DNA of 64,000 bases from Mya arenaria (lineage: Eukaryota > Mollusca > Bivalvia > Myida > Myidae). The notes below the pieces were generated by a model. It did not search any database and was not told the origin of the DNA. It saw nothing but the letters and a program-made list of their open reading frames with translations. Each line of letters opens with the position of its first letter. Within the stretch, counting starts at the first letter, position 1. The position numbers and the translations under genes are program-made. Positions 12,301-25,859 of the stretch are shown piece after piece. Location of the stretch: positions 12,851,723-12,915,722 of the forward strand of contig NC_069124.1 of the NCBI RefSeq assembly GCF_026914265.1, read 5' to 3'.

Positions 12301-15300
12301 AGATTGATAGAGATCTGTGGTACTTTGTTCAAAAGTTGTTTTCCCTTGTCCACTTTTGGTATGAATTAACCTCGTCCAAGCCATTTCTCGATAAATATTA
12401 AAAGAAATTAATTGAAGATTAGAACAGTTATAGACGAAAACGTTAATTTGTGCTCAAGGAAATTGTTAGAACTCTTGATCTCATTTTACTTAAAATTTTC
12501 TTATTATAATATTTCCCCTTTTAGATGAGAGAGATCCGGTTTATGGGAGACATAAATCTCGAATGGTCGATGCATTTTCTCGTTGCCATTGGGTGCAAGC
12601 GAATTCAAAGATATGATATTGCGTTTAACATTTCTATATATCACATCCTATTTCATATCTGAAGTGAGTGTAATAAATGTCAGTTTTGATATGTGAATAA
12701 AACACAAACCAGAGAAAATGGCTTTATGTTCCTAGTAACCAATTGCGCTATGAAATGCATGTCTGTGTTATGAAATGGAGGGCTACACTTGTATTATCAA
12801 TGATATAATGAATACAATGTTCACGATTCGGGCATTCATGGTGCACTAAGGAGTTAGGTTATGGAACGGGCTCTAATTAAAAATCTGATCCAATATCCTG
12901 AAATTACCAAGAAAAACTCTCTGGGGAAAACCTGTACTTTCGAACCTCTCACGTTCATCAAAGTGACGACTAGCAATATGTACAATTACTTGGGACGATT
13001 TTGTCACTTTGAAGCCAACTGTTTATCTAAATCATTTACGTATGTATCAAATTGACAAACTTAATTCTTGTCAGCAGACGATGTCACCCGAGCATTTTCG
13101 GAAAAATGTTTCTATCAAACACGCCGTATACTTTAATCATTTTCATAACTAAAAGGGCGAAATACATGTACAAACCATCGCGACACTGTAAATGAAAGGG
13201 AGGTAAATAGTGCAAAACGAAACATAGATTATCTTTATAGATGGGACAATGACGAAATTGAACATTTCCAATCTGCTCTGGGAAATGAAGCGTTCACATT
13301 AAAATTAGATACATTAGACAACTAATTTGTTAAGAGCAACTAATACTGAAAGCTTAGAAGAAAACTTAAATACGTTTTACGCAGATTTTGGTAACATATG
13401 TGACCCTCTTTTTAAGAAACAGACAGGTCATCGCATCAGGCCGTCTAGTAACAAAACTAACAAATGGTTTGATAATGAATGCGAGGATAAACGCAAAGAT
13501 TTTTTCAAAAAACTTAATAAATACAGAAACGACGATTCGCCAAACAATAGGACAGCTATGACTAAAACTAGAACCGAATATAAAACACTTCTGTGGTCTA
13601 AACGCTATCAATTTGACAAAAGCGTCACCGAGAAGCTATTGCATACCAGATATAAAAATGCAAAAAATGTATTGAATCATGTTAAAAGACTGTCAAAATC
13701 ACAAACAGAATTCTTTAAACGCCACTCTTTCTCAATTTGAACAATATTTCAAATCTATCAACGACCAAAACTCTGTCTTCTATCAAGAGGATGAAGATAC
13801 AGAATATTTCAATAACAGATTTCTAAATGGGGTATTGCAAATAATGTTCTCAGAATCTCAAATGATGAAATCAAACAAGCATGTTCTCAATTAAGTAACG
13901 GGCGTTCGGGAGGACCCGATCTTATATTAAATGAATTCCTTAAACATGGTTTTCCCTACTTATCGAATTATTTCAGTGCACTATTTAATAATATATTGAA
14001 ACAAGGTTACTTCCCTAATCAATGGACGGAAGACTACATTATACCATTATTTAAGAAGGAGGACCAAAACCTTCCAGAAAATTACAGGGGAATTACCTTA
14101 CTAAGTACTTTAGGGGCTTTTTTTACAAGAATAATAGGTAATCGATTAAATACATGGGCCGAAAATTAGTCCATTTATACTGAAGCGCAAGCAGGATTTA
14201 GGAAAAATATGAAAAATATGAGAACAGTTGACAATATCTATGACATTAATGGTGTCATTGAACATATTCTAAACCAAAATAAGAAACAGTATGTCTGCTA
14301 CGTAGATTTAAAAAGGCCTTTGACCTTTTGGTGGGAAGTAACATCTTCTACAAACTTATTAGATACGGAATACGTGGAAATATGATGAAAACAATATACT
14401 CGCTTTATAGTAATGTTAAATCATAAATAAAGTTAAAAAAATGAATTAAGTGAGGCATTTGTCTTCTCGCTTGGTACAAGACAATGGGAGTGTTTATTCC
14501 ATTTTATATGTTCTATGTACATTTATGATTTAGAGGAAGAATGTATACTCAAATGTTTGCAGTGGGTCAATTTAAACACATTAAAACTCTTGTTACTGCT
14601 TTACGCAGACGATATAGTGGTATTTGCAAATTCAGAAGTAGAACTGCAAAACGGACTAAATATTCTCAGAAATTACTGTGGAAACTGGTTTAAAATGTCA
14701 ATAAAACTAAGGTCATGGTATTCCGAAAAGGCGGAAATTTACGAAATAATATCAAATTCTTTTACGGAGATGGTGAAATTGAGATTGTTAACAAATTCAC
14801 GTATTTAGGAATCACATTCTCTACCGGCGGTTCATTTAATAAAACATTTGAAGCACTTGGGGGTCAAGCCCTTAAAGTTATTTTTAAATTAAAGAAATAT
14901 TTATCTAAAGTTACTTACATCAAATTAAGTCCCATCGTTTCATTGTTCGACAAACGTATATTACCTATACTCAACTATGGGTCAGAAGTATGGGGATTCC
15001 TAAGAGCAGATTCACTAGAAAAAATGCATCTTTATTTCTTTAAAAACTTACTTGGAGTAAAATTATCAACACAAAACAACTTTATTTATGGAGAATTGGG
15101 AAGAACCCCTCTCTATGTTTATCGAATGACGTCTATCATCAGATACTGGTTAAGATTGACAATGTCGAATGACAGAAAATACGTAAAACTTTAATACAAT
15201 ACAATGATATCAGATATACAAGACAACACCGGTCAATTCAATTGGGCATATATAGTCAAATTTATGCTAGAGTCAATGGGGTTAAACGACTTTTGGCTAA

Positions 15301-17141
15301 ATCAAGGTGTCGGAAACATTAATTACTTTTTATATATCTTCAAACAAAGAGCGAGAGATATGTTTATGCAAAAATGGAATAAAGAGTTGAGAGACTCTTC
15401 AAGAGCTTCTTCTTATGTATTATTCTCAAACTTTAATTTCCAATTATACCTAGACAATATCCACAGCAAACATCACAGGAACGCCCTATCAATGCTTAGG
15501 TTAACTTCCCATATACTCAAAATAGAAATGGGACGATGGCATAAACAACACATAACCCCAAGAAATGAAAAAAAAATGTCAACTTTGCAAATTATTTTAA
15601 AAATTCCTCGAATAAGGCAATGCTTCTATAAATGATTATTCAACCGAATTAACATTTTCACATATAATTGGATTGCATCTTCTCACATTCAATTGTTAAT
15701 CGTTTTGAAAATATATGTGTTTCTGATATAGAAATTGATGAAAAATGGTGAGAAAAGTGTCATTGTGCGTACCGGAAATGTTTTATTCTCTCTATTATTG
15801 TTTGAAATATGTATTACTCATGGGCTGTAAGCTTATAGTGAATAAACTAACTATCTATCCTTCCAGTTTGCTTAAATTAAATTTATTTGAATATAGGATT
15901 AATCTTAGCACATTGAATTTTGTCTACAAAGACAGTTATAACAACAGTATTTACTAATGATACCATTAACATTACCACCGGGGACATTGATCTTGTTTAC
16001 GTCAAAAAAATCTTCAAGCTAATGATATAAGTCTTTATGTTCAAAACAGTACAAATCATGTACCTGACATCAGTCATCAGAACTAATAAAGCTTACTTAT
16101 TAAAACAACTTTTTTATGTTCAGATGCCATCATAACATTCATAATCTTATATGTCCTAGGCTAAACAACCAACGGTCTATTTGTTCTATATTGATGAACA
16201 ATTGTATGGGTTTGCCGTAATTCAATTTTCTAATGAATTTGTATATGATGTGCATTTGATACCTCGTACTATAGAGCACGGTGCCATTCTTATAGACATG
16301 CATCATTTTGTTAGGAACTGTGACGTCGTGAACTCTCGCCCTCTTTTCGTTCGGGAAAAAAGTGTCTGGAACCTGAAACAGATAGATACAGTCAGGATGC
16401 AGTAGAGCGTACCTAATTTGTTTTCAAATCAAGGTAACTAAATGATGACAATTTAAAAATGGAGGAGGAAAGGATGATGTAAAGGAGGATATGAATGACG
16501 AAGATAAAGAAGGTAAAACAGTCATCAATATCGAAGAGAAGGGAAAGGACGAGAAAGAAACTGTATAAGAGTGTAGTGCAAAAAAGGAAAACACTACAAG
16601 AGAAGTATTATGAAAAAGGGAAAAATGCAAATAGCGAACAGAGGGAAAGGAAGCAAATATGTAGAGGCGTATGAGGATGATAATATTATAAGACCAAGAT
16701 GAGGTCAATTAAGCTAAAGAGGTGGGATAGAAGGTGGGTTGTTTTGTATAATGCCTGAATGAAGATTTGGATCAAGTAACGGTAGGTAAGCTGAGACGTG
16801 GAAGAAAAAGACTTGTCTTGATTATAAGGGTCAGATACACTAACTATTTAAATGTAAATGTGAATGAGGAGGTGGCAGAAATCGATTACTTGAGTAGTAC
16901 CAATTAGATTTGAGGGTGGTTGATAAAAGGGTGGGAAATACAGTAATTTTCCACCCCATAAACAAACCCAGACTCTGTCCATCATCTTGTTGTCCAGTTC
17001 GAGCCAAGGCAGCTCAGATGTGTTCCCGTACCGGAGCCGTCTGTCCTCCCACTTCTGACGAAGGAAGATGTCCATAGAGTACTCCTGAAAGTTCACGCAT
17101 GGCACAATATTACTTAAATGTTGTTATTGTCGTTTTCGTGG

Positions 17142-17176
<35 letters not shown>

Positions 17177-20100
17177 GCCTTTAAAATATATAAATTGCAT
17201 GAGCTATACGATATTGACAATGAACATATAGGCTTTTCTCGTCGGTTGGGGTAGCAATCACTGTGTTATAAGGGTGAGCAGACTATTTATTATCGTTTTA
17301 TTTCTTAGCTTATGAGTAAGCTTTTACGTAGCACGATGTTCCCGATAAGCGGCATTTGTTTCTCGTCTGCGTCATGAATTCATGATGCTAATTGGTATTT
17401 TTGCATATGCTCTACAAAACAATCATTCGCATTTGCATATAAATGGAAAAGCACTTAATCTTGACACTGACAATCTGCGTAAATTGTGTAAGAAAGGAGA
17501 CATTCGTCAAATGATGAAATTAGAAATAATCTCAAATAAATCTAGGCTTTCAAGAGTGTGCTTTGGTTGTTGACTGCTCGTTGTAAGGACCGTACCAATT
17601 GCATGGTTTCCAGGCGCGTCATCAGGCATACTCCCGAGAGTACTTAGATTTAAAAAAAAATGAATATTTGAAATGGCCAAAGAATTATGTTAAACTTGAG
17701 TCCTCAGACAGGGTAGAACTACAATGCGTTAGCCCCGCAAATTTATCTGTTCCGTTTTCAAGACAAGGCAGAGTATTATATATTGACGTATCTTTAATAT
17801 GTAAAAATTATCAAAAGTACTGTTGCTTCCCTTTTTTACCACAAACCGATTTTTTATAGCGGGATTTACATATTTAAAATGGCGGCTACATCAACATCTG
17901 GGCTGCCTTATCCTGATCCTTTTCTAGAAGACGGAAATTGCGCTTTTTCTATAGTTTCTTGACAAGGAGTTTAAATTTAATCTTTAAAATTTGTACAATG
18001 AAAAGAAATGTAGCTTTCAAGACTTTCCCAGACATTCAAGATGAACTCATTGTTATAAAAAAATATGTGGAAATCTTATTACAGAACAAATTTTCTCAAT
18101 TGCAATCGCGCCCCCTGCTTTGGGTCTTTGGCTGACGAGGGTCAGATTCCAGTGCCATGGAACAGAGTCGTTGGCTAACGCGTTTTCGAGATCATCCTTG
18201 ATCCTTGGGATGTAAAATAAGGATAAAACATCGAATCCTTGGAGCTCTGTACACTCATTGAAAAGTTCATAGCCTTAATTTAGGAATCATTTAAGCTACG
18301 TCAGAAATGTATGTTAGAAATATGATTGGGACCGTTCAGCTGACATAAAAAGCATTCTTCTTATCGACTGCTACGGTTCCAAGAAAACTTTGAGCTTAAG
18401 CCTAGATCTAGATCTGCATTTGACTATTTTTTTAAAGCCATTGCCTATGCAATTATTAAGTAGTTCAAGATATAAAATTATATTTGACAATTAATTACAT
18501 GGATTGTTTTAAAATAATGTTTTGACATTACAAAGTCGAAATACTTAAGATGTTTTGCACCTTCTTTATCCACTGAAATGTGATCAGATAAAGTTGCACA
18601 TATTTAACCAAGTTATTCGCAAATTTTCGACGTCGGGAAGGGTCACCCTTCTCCCCCCCCCCCCCTCTTGCACCTATCCGACATTTTTTTTAAACAATTC
18701 TTGGTGGGAGTACTTGGAATTTGGACCTAGCTATACCCCTTGTTACAGGTTTAATTAATTAATGTCAAATTTAAGTCACGTAAAAAACGAAAACAAATAG
18801 CGTTAGGTGTTCATAAGTGTGTATCTGGGAGCTTTTGTTATCATGTGTTATTGATTCCAACTAGACGTTTGTTTGCATGATCTACGAGATTACTGGAATA
18901 CAATTCAATAATATGGCGCCATGGAAATAAAAGAGTATGCAGGGCATTAATAATCCCTAACATCCTCATTTACAAAAAAGGATTAAGTTTAAGCCAACAT
19001 TTCCTTCATAACTGCTTTGTCCATATGCTCGAAACGTCCACATCGTTGAGAACCGCCAACGTTTGTCTATTTTGATGTTTAACTCACAAAAGGGGAATAT
19101 TTGTACAATAATAAAAAATAAAGTTTATAAATTTACATTTTACTGATCGTTCCAGGGCGGTACCTAACAATTCTTGATAAAAATACCTAGTTTTTATATA
19201 TAGTAAGTATGCACTGTGCTGTTTGTGGGGTTTTGTGCTGTTCTATGTTTCTTGTTTGTGATTTTATGTTCTATGTCTTTGGCGTTTACCCAGTGCCATT
19301 AAACCGGGTTTATGTTTAAACTTTTTGCTACTGAGCTTGTTTCTGTAGCTTTTTGCATAAATATTAGTGACCTGGTTGTATATATGTGTATTGTCTCTGT
19401 CAATTTTGTGAACCATGTTTCATTTGCATACCGAACAATGTTGTTGAGGTATGGTACAGGTTGAAGTGTTTTTAATACAACGACGACGTCGACGACGCCT
19501 TAGAACACGCAAACGACACCAAGACTTACATACTACCCACAATTGTATTCATCGAAAAACAGACGATCTTAAAAAGGAAAACAAAAAACTTTTATGATTT
19601 CATACGTTTATGTTAGTGCTGCTGCGTGCATTTTGCTATCAATCGTATTAATTGCTAAAGACAGATCATTGCATGAATTAACATTCAAGTAAATATGGCC
19701 GTGAAAACCAACATCACAAATTTCAATAAGGTGATATTTTTCAATTTAAACAGTTTTGCTCTCGTCTTCAGGACTGCACATACGTTATTTTTAAAATGAC
19801 AATCTTGTGAGTAGACGGCATTCCTCATTTTAAACAAAAGCGGAACGGAGAGATCGCCAACATTCGTCTGTTTTTCACTCGAGCATATCTCGACAATTAT
19901 TATGGCAAACATTATATCTAAAGTTAAAAACGCTGTCAGCGACTCAAGGGCTTTCTGAATACCTCGACTGTTTGTTCTTCGAAAACAAGACATGGTAAAT
20001 TATGTGGCCACCGCTCTTATCAAAATCAGTGACCAGTAATGACCCACATCAGATGTTCTAGTCAAACACGTTTAAATGTTTGTATATAGTAACTTGATAA

Positions 20101-23100
20101 GCACTAACTTGTCATTAAAAAGCACTTTGAAGAAAATAACTATATATTGTTATATATTGTATAAAATTCATTTATAAATGCTTTATTTAAGCAATGAATA
20201 CGTCTTACCATGGAAGTCTCGGTGACGGAGTAAATGGTTTGTATCAGGATTCGGACATAGACTTTAGTAGGCACATCTGAAAGAAGAAATCATGTTTGGA
20301 AGCCTAAACGTGAGATCTTACATTTAAAAACAAAATATGATTCATGTTTAAGTTTTTCTGTCCTTTCCTGCAATGTGTTGTTGCTGTGTATAAATTAATA
20401 TCATAACCAGCTCATGTATTTGTTTCATAGACGAACTAGCTCTCAATAATTAACTAGCGAGTTCATACCTTGCATAATTGTATTGTATGCCACAAGGACC
20501 GCGGATGGATTTAGCATTTATATTAAAAGCATGCTCCAGACATGAAAGAGGCTGGCTCACGGCAGTCGCAATTTTATAAAGATGCAAAAACTTCTTGTTG
20601 CAATGGTAGTTCGCCAAAAAGACTATTTTGTTGTATAATATATTAAAGTATGACAGCATTTGTTTTCAAAATTGAATATTTTTAGGCTTCACTTTACAAA
20701 TTACGACTATTTCAGTAAGTATAGGTCGATTGTTCATAATAAAGGAATACACTAATTACATTTCAGCAGCTTGGTAGAAGAAATTTTGTCAGTATGACAT
20801 TTGTGGAAGAGAACAAACAAAGAGAGAAAATCAAATAGCAACAATGCTGGGACAATTCATATCGTAAGACGATTTAATCACATCGCTCTTACAGAAAATA
20901 AAAAATAGTCTACAAGATCTAGACTAGATATTTAAAAAGACAAACAAAGACAAGCTTGATTCCATATAATGTGTCCAAGCAAGCGATTCAGAGACAAACA
21001 AACCATCTCATGCCAAGCCTGAATGACATCAATGACAGCATGGGGAAAACTCTTGTTAATCATATACAGTTTTATTCGGCTAGAAATGATAAATATAACA
21101 AGGACTCGTACGAAAGGAAACACTGGTCTTACAATGTAAGACATTTGTTACAAGCATTAGGTTTTAATGATGTATGGCTTAGTCAAGGTGTTGGTGACAT
21201 AAATTTGTTTTAAGTATTTTTAAAAGAAGACCTACTGATAATTAAATACAAATTTGGCAGTCTGAGCTCAGAGAGCCTAGTAGAGCCTGACATGTATCGT
21301 CATTTGAATTACAACCCTATTTGTGTAATGTAAATATAACAAAATATAGATATGCATTGTCTAAGTCATAGGTTAAGAATGTCAACTGATATGTTGAGCA
21401 TCGAAACAGGTAGATAGCATAAACAAATTGCAACACCTTATAATTAAAGAACATGCTTATTTTGTAACACTCTTGAAGACGAATATCACTTTTTACTTGA
21501 ATGTCAATTGTATGCTAAACTACGATAAATGTATATCAAACCATATTACTTTAAAAGACAGAATATGTTTAAGTTTATTGAGTTGATGACCTCTCAAAAA
21601 GCTGTTGTTAATAGAAATTTGGCGATGTATGTGTATAAAGCGTTCGAATTACGAAAAACTTTTCATATGTGTTAAGAGTAGAAAACATATCCTCTTCGCT
21701 GATAATACATCATGTCTTACGACCTATAACTTATTTTGTCTAACAATTAATGTACGTTTTATAATGTGTATACTCATGGACATATTGTCTATTGTATTAT
21801 GAAAAAAAACATTAAAAACATTATAATAGATATCAAGGCGTTGAGCTTTCTATGCCAAGGCTATGAGTATTTACACCAAATCGTGTCCAGAACAATGAGG
21901 GGACCAATATAAACCGGAGAATCAAATATTATACATTATTGCCAGATCTAACAGAGACATTGAACGATGGGTTCAAGCCTCGAATTTACATAAATATATT
22001 CATTGTCTGGACATTTTCTTAGATTAATGAGACAATTGAATTCAGGAATGTGGTATGTATGTACAAAGGTCGGCAGCCAAATATCGTGTCTTTGGTCTTG
22101 AGACGTTACAGGTGTTGTTTTACCGTTGTTTTAACACTAATTTGGTACAAGGGATTTCAACATCCTTCTATCAACGTCAAAGTAATTATTAAGTGCGTTA
22201 TCATAGAATTGTTGGAATGTATTGGTCTGGATGGAGTCTGAAACCTTCTTATAGGCCGTTTATATGACGAGATTTACACTCAATGGCAAATAGTTATGTT
22301 CATATAAAAGCAAACATCCACGGGGTTAAATTTACCATTGGGAGGAAATTTGTAAAATCTGCATCATAATATCGCGTGTAAGTACGATATTTATATCACT
22401 TGTTAGTAATAGCTTCATCATTTTGTTTAATGTTCTTTAAATACAAACTATTTGCATTTTATTCATAATATCCGTTAACCTAATTGCCACATAAACGCGT
22501 CCATTATATAACCCATCGGCAATTTTGCCTACGTGGGTATCTCTGCTCCCGTGGAATAATATTGGGTAAAAAAAGCGCCATACTGGTGACAAAATGAAAA
22601 TTTGAACAAGAGAAAGACTGCAATAACTGCTCCCATTTATTTAACGTTTTATTCAACGTGTCTTCAGGAATCCGACTCACATATAAACTAGGTCTCTGAT
22701 ATCTCCAATGTTAAATTCCTATGCCTGAGGGTCCAAAATGTGGGTATCATGTATAAGGTCTTTGATGGATGATTACTAATAAGCAAACTGAATAACCTAA
22801 AGTACACTTATCATACAGCTATAACAGTATGTACAATTGATCTTTATTTCAACTGAAATAGGAATTCATATTACATTTCTTCAATCTGATACCTTAGTTT
22901 TGGTAAAACAATACATTTTATTTTTTATGCGAACCAGAAACTGTCAATATACTTAGATATCATATAGTCCTGAGACTTTGGCTGATTTAAAAATATGTGG
23001 GTTGGCTGCGCTTTCGATTTATACAAGATATTGTTTTACTCGGTTTGGTTTATGGAAAAACTGTGTTAATCGACAGTCATGATTTGTAAATACGTTTTTA

Positions 23101-23631
23101 TAAGTTAGTTACAATATTTGCTAATATATTCACATTACCTAGTTCGAAGTCTGGGGCGATGCTGGAATCATACTTGGAGCGATTGGTGGCGGGAGTACCG
23201 GAAGTTCCCTCCTCCAGACCAAGCAAGGAGTTAAGCGTCGCCTGTCTGTAACAGAAACGCGTTCGATGAACCATCAAGTTAATTGTTTTTTATCTTTTTT
23301 CTTAAATTACTCACTAAAATGCAAGTTGAGCATGTTAATCGGTACACGGAGGTGTCCACCTCCCACAAAATGAAATCTGGATTCGATTCCCGCCATTTCA
23401 AATGACATCTTAAAATAGAAACCAGTAGCAGTTTTTAACAAGGATAAAGACTCGATCGTGATACCTTAAGATAGCAAATAAGATTCTGTTAAACTCGACC
23501 TAAAACAATTCTAGTCGTTTGCTTCTAGAAATGTCAACATACCTTGATAAACTTTCCGCATTTATAATTGCACATAACGCAATCTCAGAAACAAACAGCA
23601 GTATGGAACTCGTTTTTAAACCTGGAATCAT
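9394..23631 (-). CDS. Anion-type Cys-loop receptor subunit, copy A (GlyR/GluCl-like)
   Basis: Predicted ligand-gated chloride channel subunit of the plasma membrane. Coding exons: 23,631-23,543; 23,245-23,139; 20,276-20,209; 17,084-16,968; 16,372-16,263; 12,200-12,118; 11,730-11,590; 10,765-10,536; 10,011-9,874; 9,582-9,394. All phases agree, giving 423 residues. Seen: signal peptide (about 1-25); loop D FLRQKW (R97); Cys-loop C171/C185 with YPMDVQTC; second disulfide C232/C243; M1 about 254-278; M2 after P284-A285-R286, ending TMTTQSSG; M3 from 316; M4 about 388-409. The PAR motif before M2 is the family's anion-selectivity signature. N-glycosylation sequons lie at N51, N109 and N156. The M3-M4 loop is only about 46 residues. 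Loop B reads ASYGYTT, as in GluCl, without the GlyR Glu; the GluCl strand-1 Arg aligns to Gln. The ligand is therefore open: glycine, glutamate or another amine/acid. Confidence 0.9.
13170..15960 (+). mobile_element. 5'-truncated LINE with reverse transcriptase, in intron of copy A
   Basis: The plus strand carries pieces of one LINE ORF2 in several frames: the pre-RT linker (13,190-13,740, KPWF-like NKWFDNE), RT motifs NYRGITLLS (about 14,080), [13 protein letters not shown] (about 14,300), the catalytic YADD (about 14,610), then NYGSEVWGF and [12 protein letters not shown] (14,960-15,120), and a C-terminal region to about 15,640. The endonuclease domain is missing. Breaks include TAA at 13,323, TAG at about 14,167, a frame change near 14,320 and further shifts near 14,700 and 15,195. 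It lies in the intron between receptor exons 5 and 6 and is absent from the matching 1.7-kb intron of copy B, so it inserted after the duplication. The clade was not assigned. Confidence 0.85.
17128..17176 (+). repeat. (GTT)n microsatellite
   Basis: About 13 GTT/GTTG units lie just upstream (in transcript order) of receptor A exon 4. A longer, interrupted GTT-rich tract sits at the same place in copy B (35,935-36,062), so the repeat predates the duplication. Confidence 0.85.
17180..19129. other. Intron sequence of receptor A without recognised features
   Basis: This part of the intron between exons 3 and 4 contains several open frames of 60-86 codons (for example 17,599-17,859 plus) with no domain I recognise, and a short C-homopolymer run near 18,653. 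An ATGGCGGCTACATC at 17,879 starts a frame that stops after about 27 codons. It may contain the remnant of an insertion, since the matching intron in copy B is shorter and unlike it. Confidence 0.4.
19130..19370 (-). repeat. Dispersed repeat R1, copy 2
   Basis: This is the reverse-complement match to 90-345, with the same landmarks (GGCGGTACCTAACAATTCTT, ATGTCTTTGGCGTTTACCCA, TTTCTGTAGCTTTTTGC). It lies inside the receptor A intron between exons 3 and 4 and is not found in the matching intron of copy B. Confidence 0.7.
21105..21835 (+). mobile_element. 3' fragment of a LINE related to the 13-16 kb element
   Basis: Plus-strand pieces read [16 protein letters not shown] (compare [15 protein letters not shown] of the larger LINE), then in other frames a CxxC...H...C segment with [13 protein letters not shown] near 21,470. 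This is the extreme C-terminal region of the same type of LINE ORF2, with several stops and frame changes. Flanking intron sequence on both sides (20,940-21,100 and 21,838-21,950) aligns to copy B at 38,730-38,850 and 38,920-39,030 without the insert, so the insertion is specific to copy A and younger than the duplication. Confidence 0.75.
23330..23392 (+). repeat. Decayed tRNA-like/SINE relic in intron 1 of copy A
   Basis: The segment has CGGTACACGGAGGTGTCCACCTCCCAC followed by GGATTCGATTCCCGCC, which resemble the anticodon arm and B-box of a tRNA-derived element. A matching but more decayed piece lies at the same intron position of copy B (41,290-41,355), so the insertion predates the duplication. 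No cloverleaf closes. Confidence 0.4.
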
Positions 23632-24640
23632 TCTGCTACCAATCACTATTGTCATCTGCAAAAGCACGAAGTCGTCTGCCTGGGATCCTCGCTGAATCGT
23701 GCCGTCAAATTCCATCAAGGGTATCCGACAGTAGATAATGAATATTTATTTCTCTAAACAACGACTGCATGTTCGTCTGTGCTAACCAATTTCACTCATG
23801 GCTAATTTAACTGAAATCTGCGTTACATCTCGGCTGGTTCAATTGTTTTGCGCGGATCAATTTCATACTGGTAAATTGATTTAGATTATTGCAAATGAAC
23901 CTTTTCCGGCTAGAAAAAAACACTAGTTTTTTTATCATAAGAACAGCCCTTTGTGCAATATGTTCTATGACTGGTTCAATAATCATGTATCAATACTTAA
24001 TAAGTTAATAGGCACTGTTACTGTTATTGATGTAACGAGATGTGACATTTACTCGGTATGCAACTTGGATTAAGCCTGCACATTGCTTGTACCCAAGTCG
24101 AAAACGTTATATGGTTCTGGAAAACTGATAGCCATTGGTCATAAAAGACACGTTTCAAACCAAGACTGCGCCACCCCGTACATATTCCAGTGTTTCAAAA
24201 GACGGGATGAATCGTCGATTAGTTTATTGTATAACATTTTAGTAACATCTCATTTTATTTACAATGGTATATAACGCACTCATTGAATATTCATCGGCCA
24301 ATTACAAAAATCATAAGCAGATTTTATTTACCAACTTGTCTGCTAAATATCGCTGTTAGAATAACTTTCCCAAGATCCCGACGATTTAAGGATCAAATGA
24401 TTGTGTAGTATTTGACATAAATGAACGCTTGCCTCACGTCAGTAACGTTATTATATTCCATGCAAACTAGAGAATGCCACGGAGAAAAAGCGAATAAAAT
24501 CTGGTTGTTTTATTGCGGAGAAGGACAAACGCATTTCTCTCCAAGACACGTTTTTTGCACACATGTTAGTTTGGCGACGTGTCCAGAAATATCCCTACTA
24601 TACTTAGGGGACATGGTTTTTTTTCCATAGCTTGTTGGTG
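23632..24640 (-). promoter_or_regulatory. Upstream flank of receptor copy A
   Basis: This is the sequence before the start codon of copy A. From about 23,800 it aligns with 41,870-42,495 (copy B) and with the orphan flank 7,740-8,480; the common segment TTTTGCGCGGATCAATTT lies near 23,850. The three-way conservation over introns that are otherwise diverged could reflect shared history or regulatory constraint. No TATA box position can be defended without transcript data. Confidence 0.45.
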
Positions 24641-25004
24641 ATGCGTTTTTGCTCATATTCGGATATTTAAAAACATTTAGGTTAACAAAGATAAAAACAC
24701 TCTTCCAACACATAAGGTATTCTAGCGTATATTTTTAGTTTATGTTATAATACATGTATGGTTGCTGATTGAAACTGGTGGACTGTTATACACAAATGTA
24801 TATGGCTACTTTAGCGGATCTCAATTATGTGCCAACCTTTGGTCAAGCAATTAAGTTTTGGAAGTACTGTGGAGTTTCGATTCATGTCAAAAGTTATTCA
24901 AATTTCTATACTCATGATGTACTTATGACGCAACATTATGTAAAGTGATATTTTGAATAAAAATTGCAGTTGATTGCTCCCCATAAAAATCATTCAAGAA
25001 TTGT

Positions 25005-25572
25005 AGACAAGAGCTGTCATAGACAAATGTCTCCGAGCTGGCCTTGAGGTTAATTTGAATAGATGGTTGTAACTGACATAAACCTGTATGTGTTTTTTAT
25101 TTAATCGAAGTATATAATCCACGCACATTCTATTCTAAAGTTACAGCTGAGACAGGAATTATTGCTATCAAATTCCCATGCACATGGTATAACATTCACC
25201 ACCAAGTTTGACCTTCGCCTATAAAATAAGAGCATGAGCGTTATGCGCGGGAAGTCTTCATATGATGCTTTATAAATGAGTGGAAATTGATTAAAACCCC
25301 ATTCAAAGTTGAAAAGTTATTGCTAAGACATGAATTATTGCAATGAATCCATATTGTATAACATTAAACTCAAAGTGTGACCTTGACTTTTGAGATAAGA
25401 GCATGAATTTTATGCACGACACACCTTCCAACGGAGCCTTACAATTGTGTGAAATTTAAATGAAATCTCATCAATTATAATAACGTTTTTGCTTAAGACG
25501 AACGAAAACACGGACAAAGGAACGGACAGTGCAATTGCTATATGTCCACACTTCGGGCGCTTAAAAACAATC
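25005..25572 (+). repeat. Dispersed repeat R5 (CAAGAGCTGTCA ... TCGGGCGCTTAAAAA)
   Basis: The element begins with GACAAGAGCTGTCATAGACA, carries internal TGACCTTGACTTTTGAGAT-type units with AGAGCATGA, and ends CTTCGGGCGCTTAAAAA. Related internal units occur at 44,640-45,130 in the flank of copy B. From memory, this start and end pattern is common in bivalve intergenic DNA. No coding sequence is present. Confidence 0.55.
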
Positions 25573-25859
25573 GATCAACAATAACAAGTTGTTTTACACA
25601 TGTCTACTGTATTTAGAAAAGTGCTCGAATACTTACGAGTGTTAGAAGATGGCATTTTATGAATAAATAAAACATAACAAATTGAATCATTCAAATCTGC
25701 CTTGTTCACATAATTATGCAAATTATATGTCTTGGGTTTTAAAACAGGGACATCATCATCTAAATCGAATCCGTGTCTGTTGAATAATTGATACTGATTG
25801 AAGGGAAATTACGTGAGGTCTTTGACAAACATTGTAGTATGTATATTGCAGAGTTTGCC

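Noticed and set aside
17599-17859. 86-codon plus-strand frame in the receptor A intron
   Set aside because: No recognisable domain and no supporting splice signals; the matching region of copy B has no equivalent.
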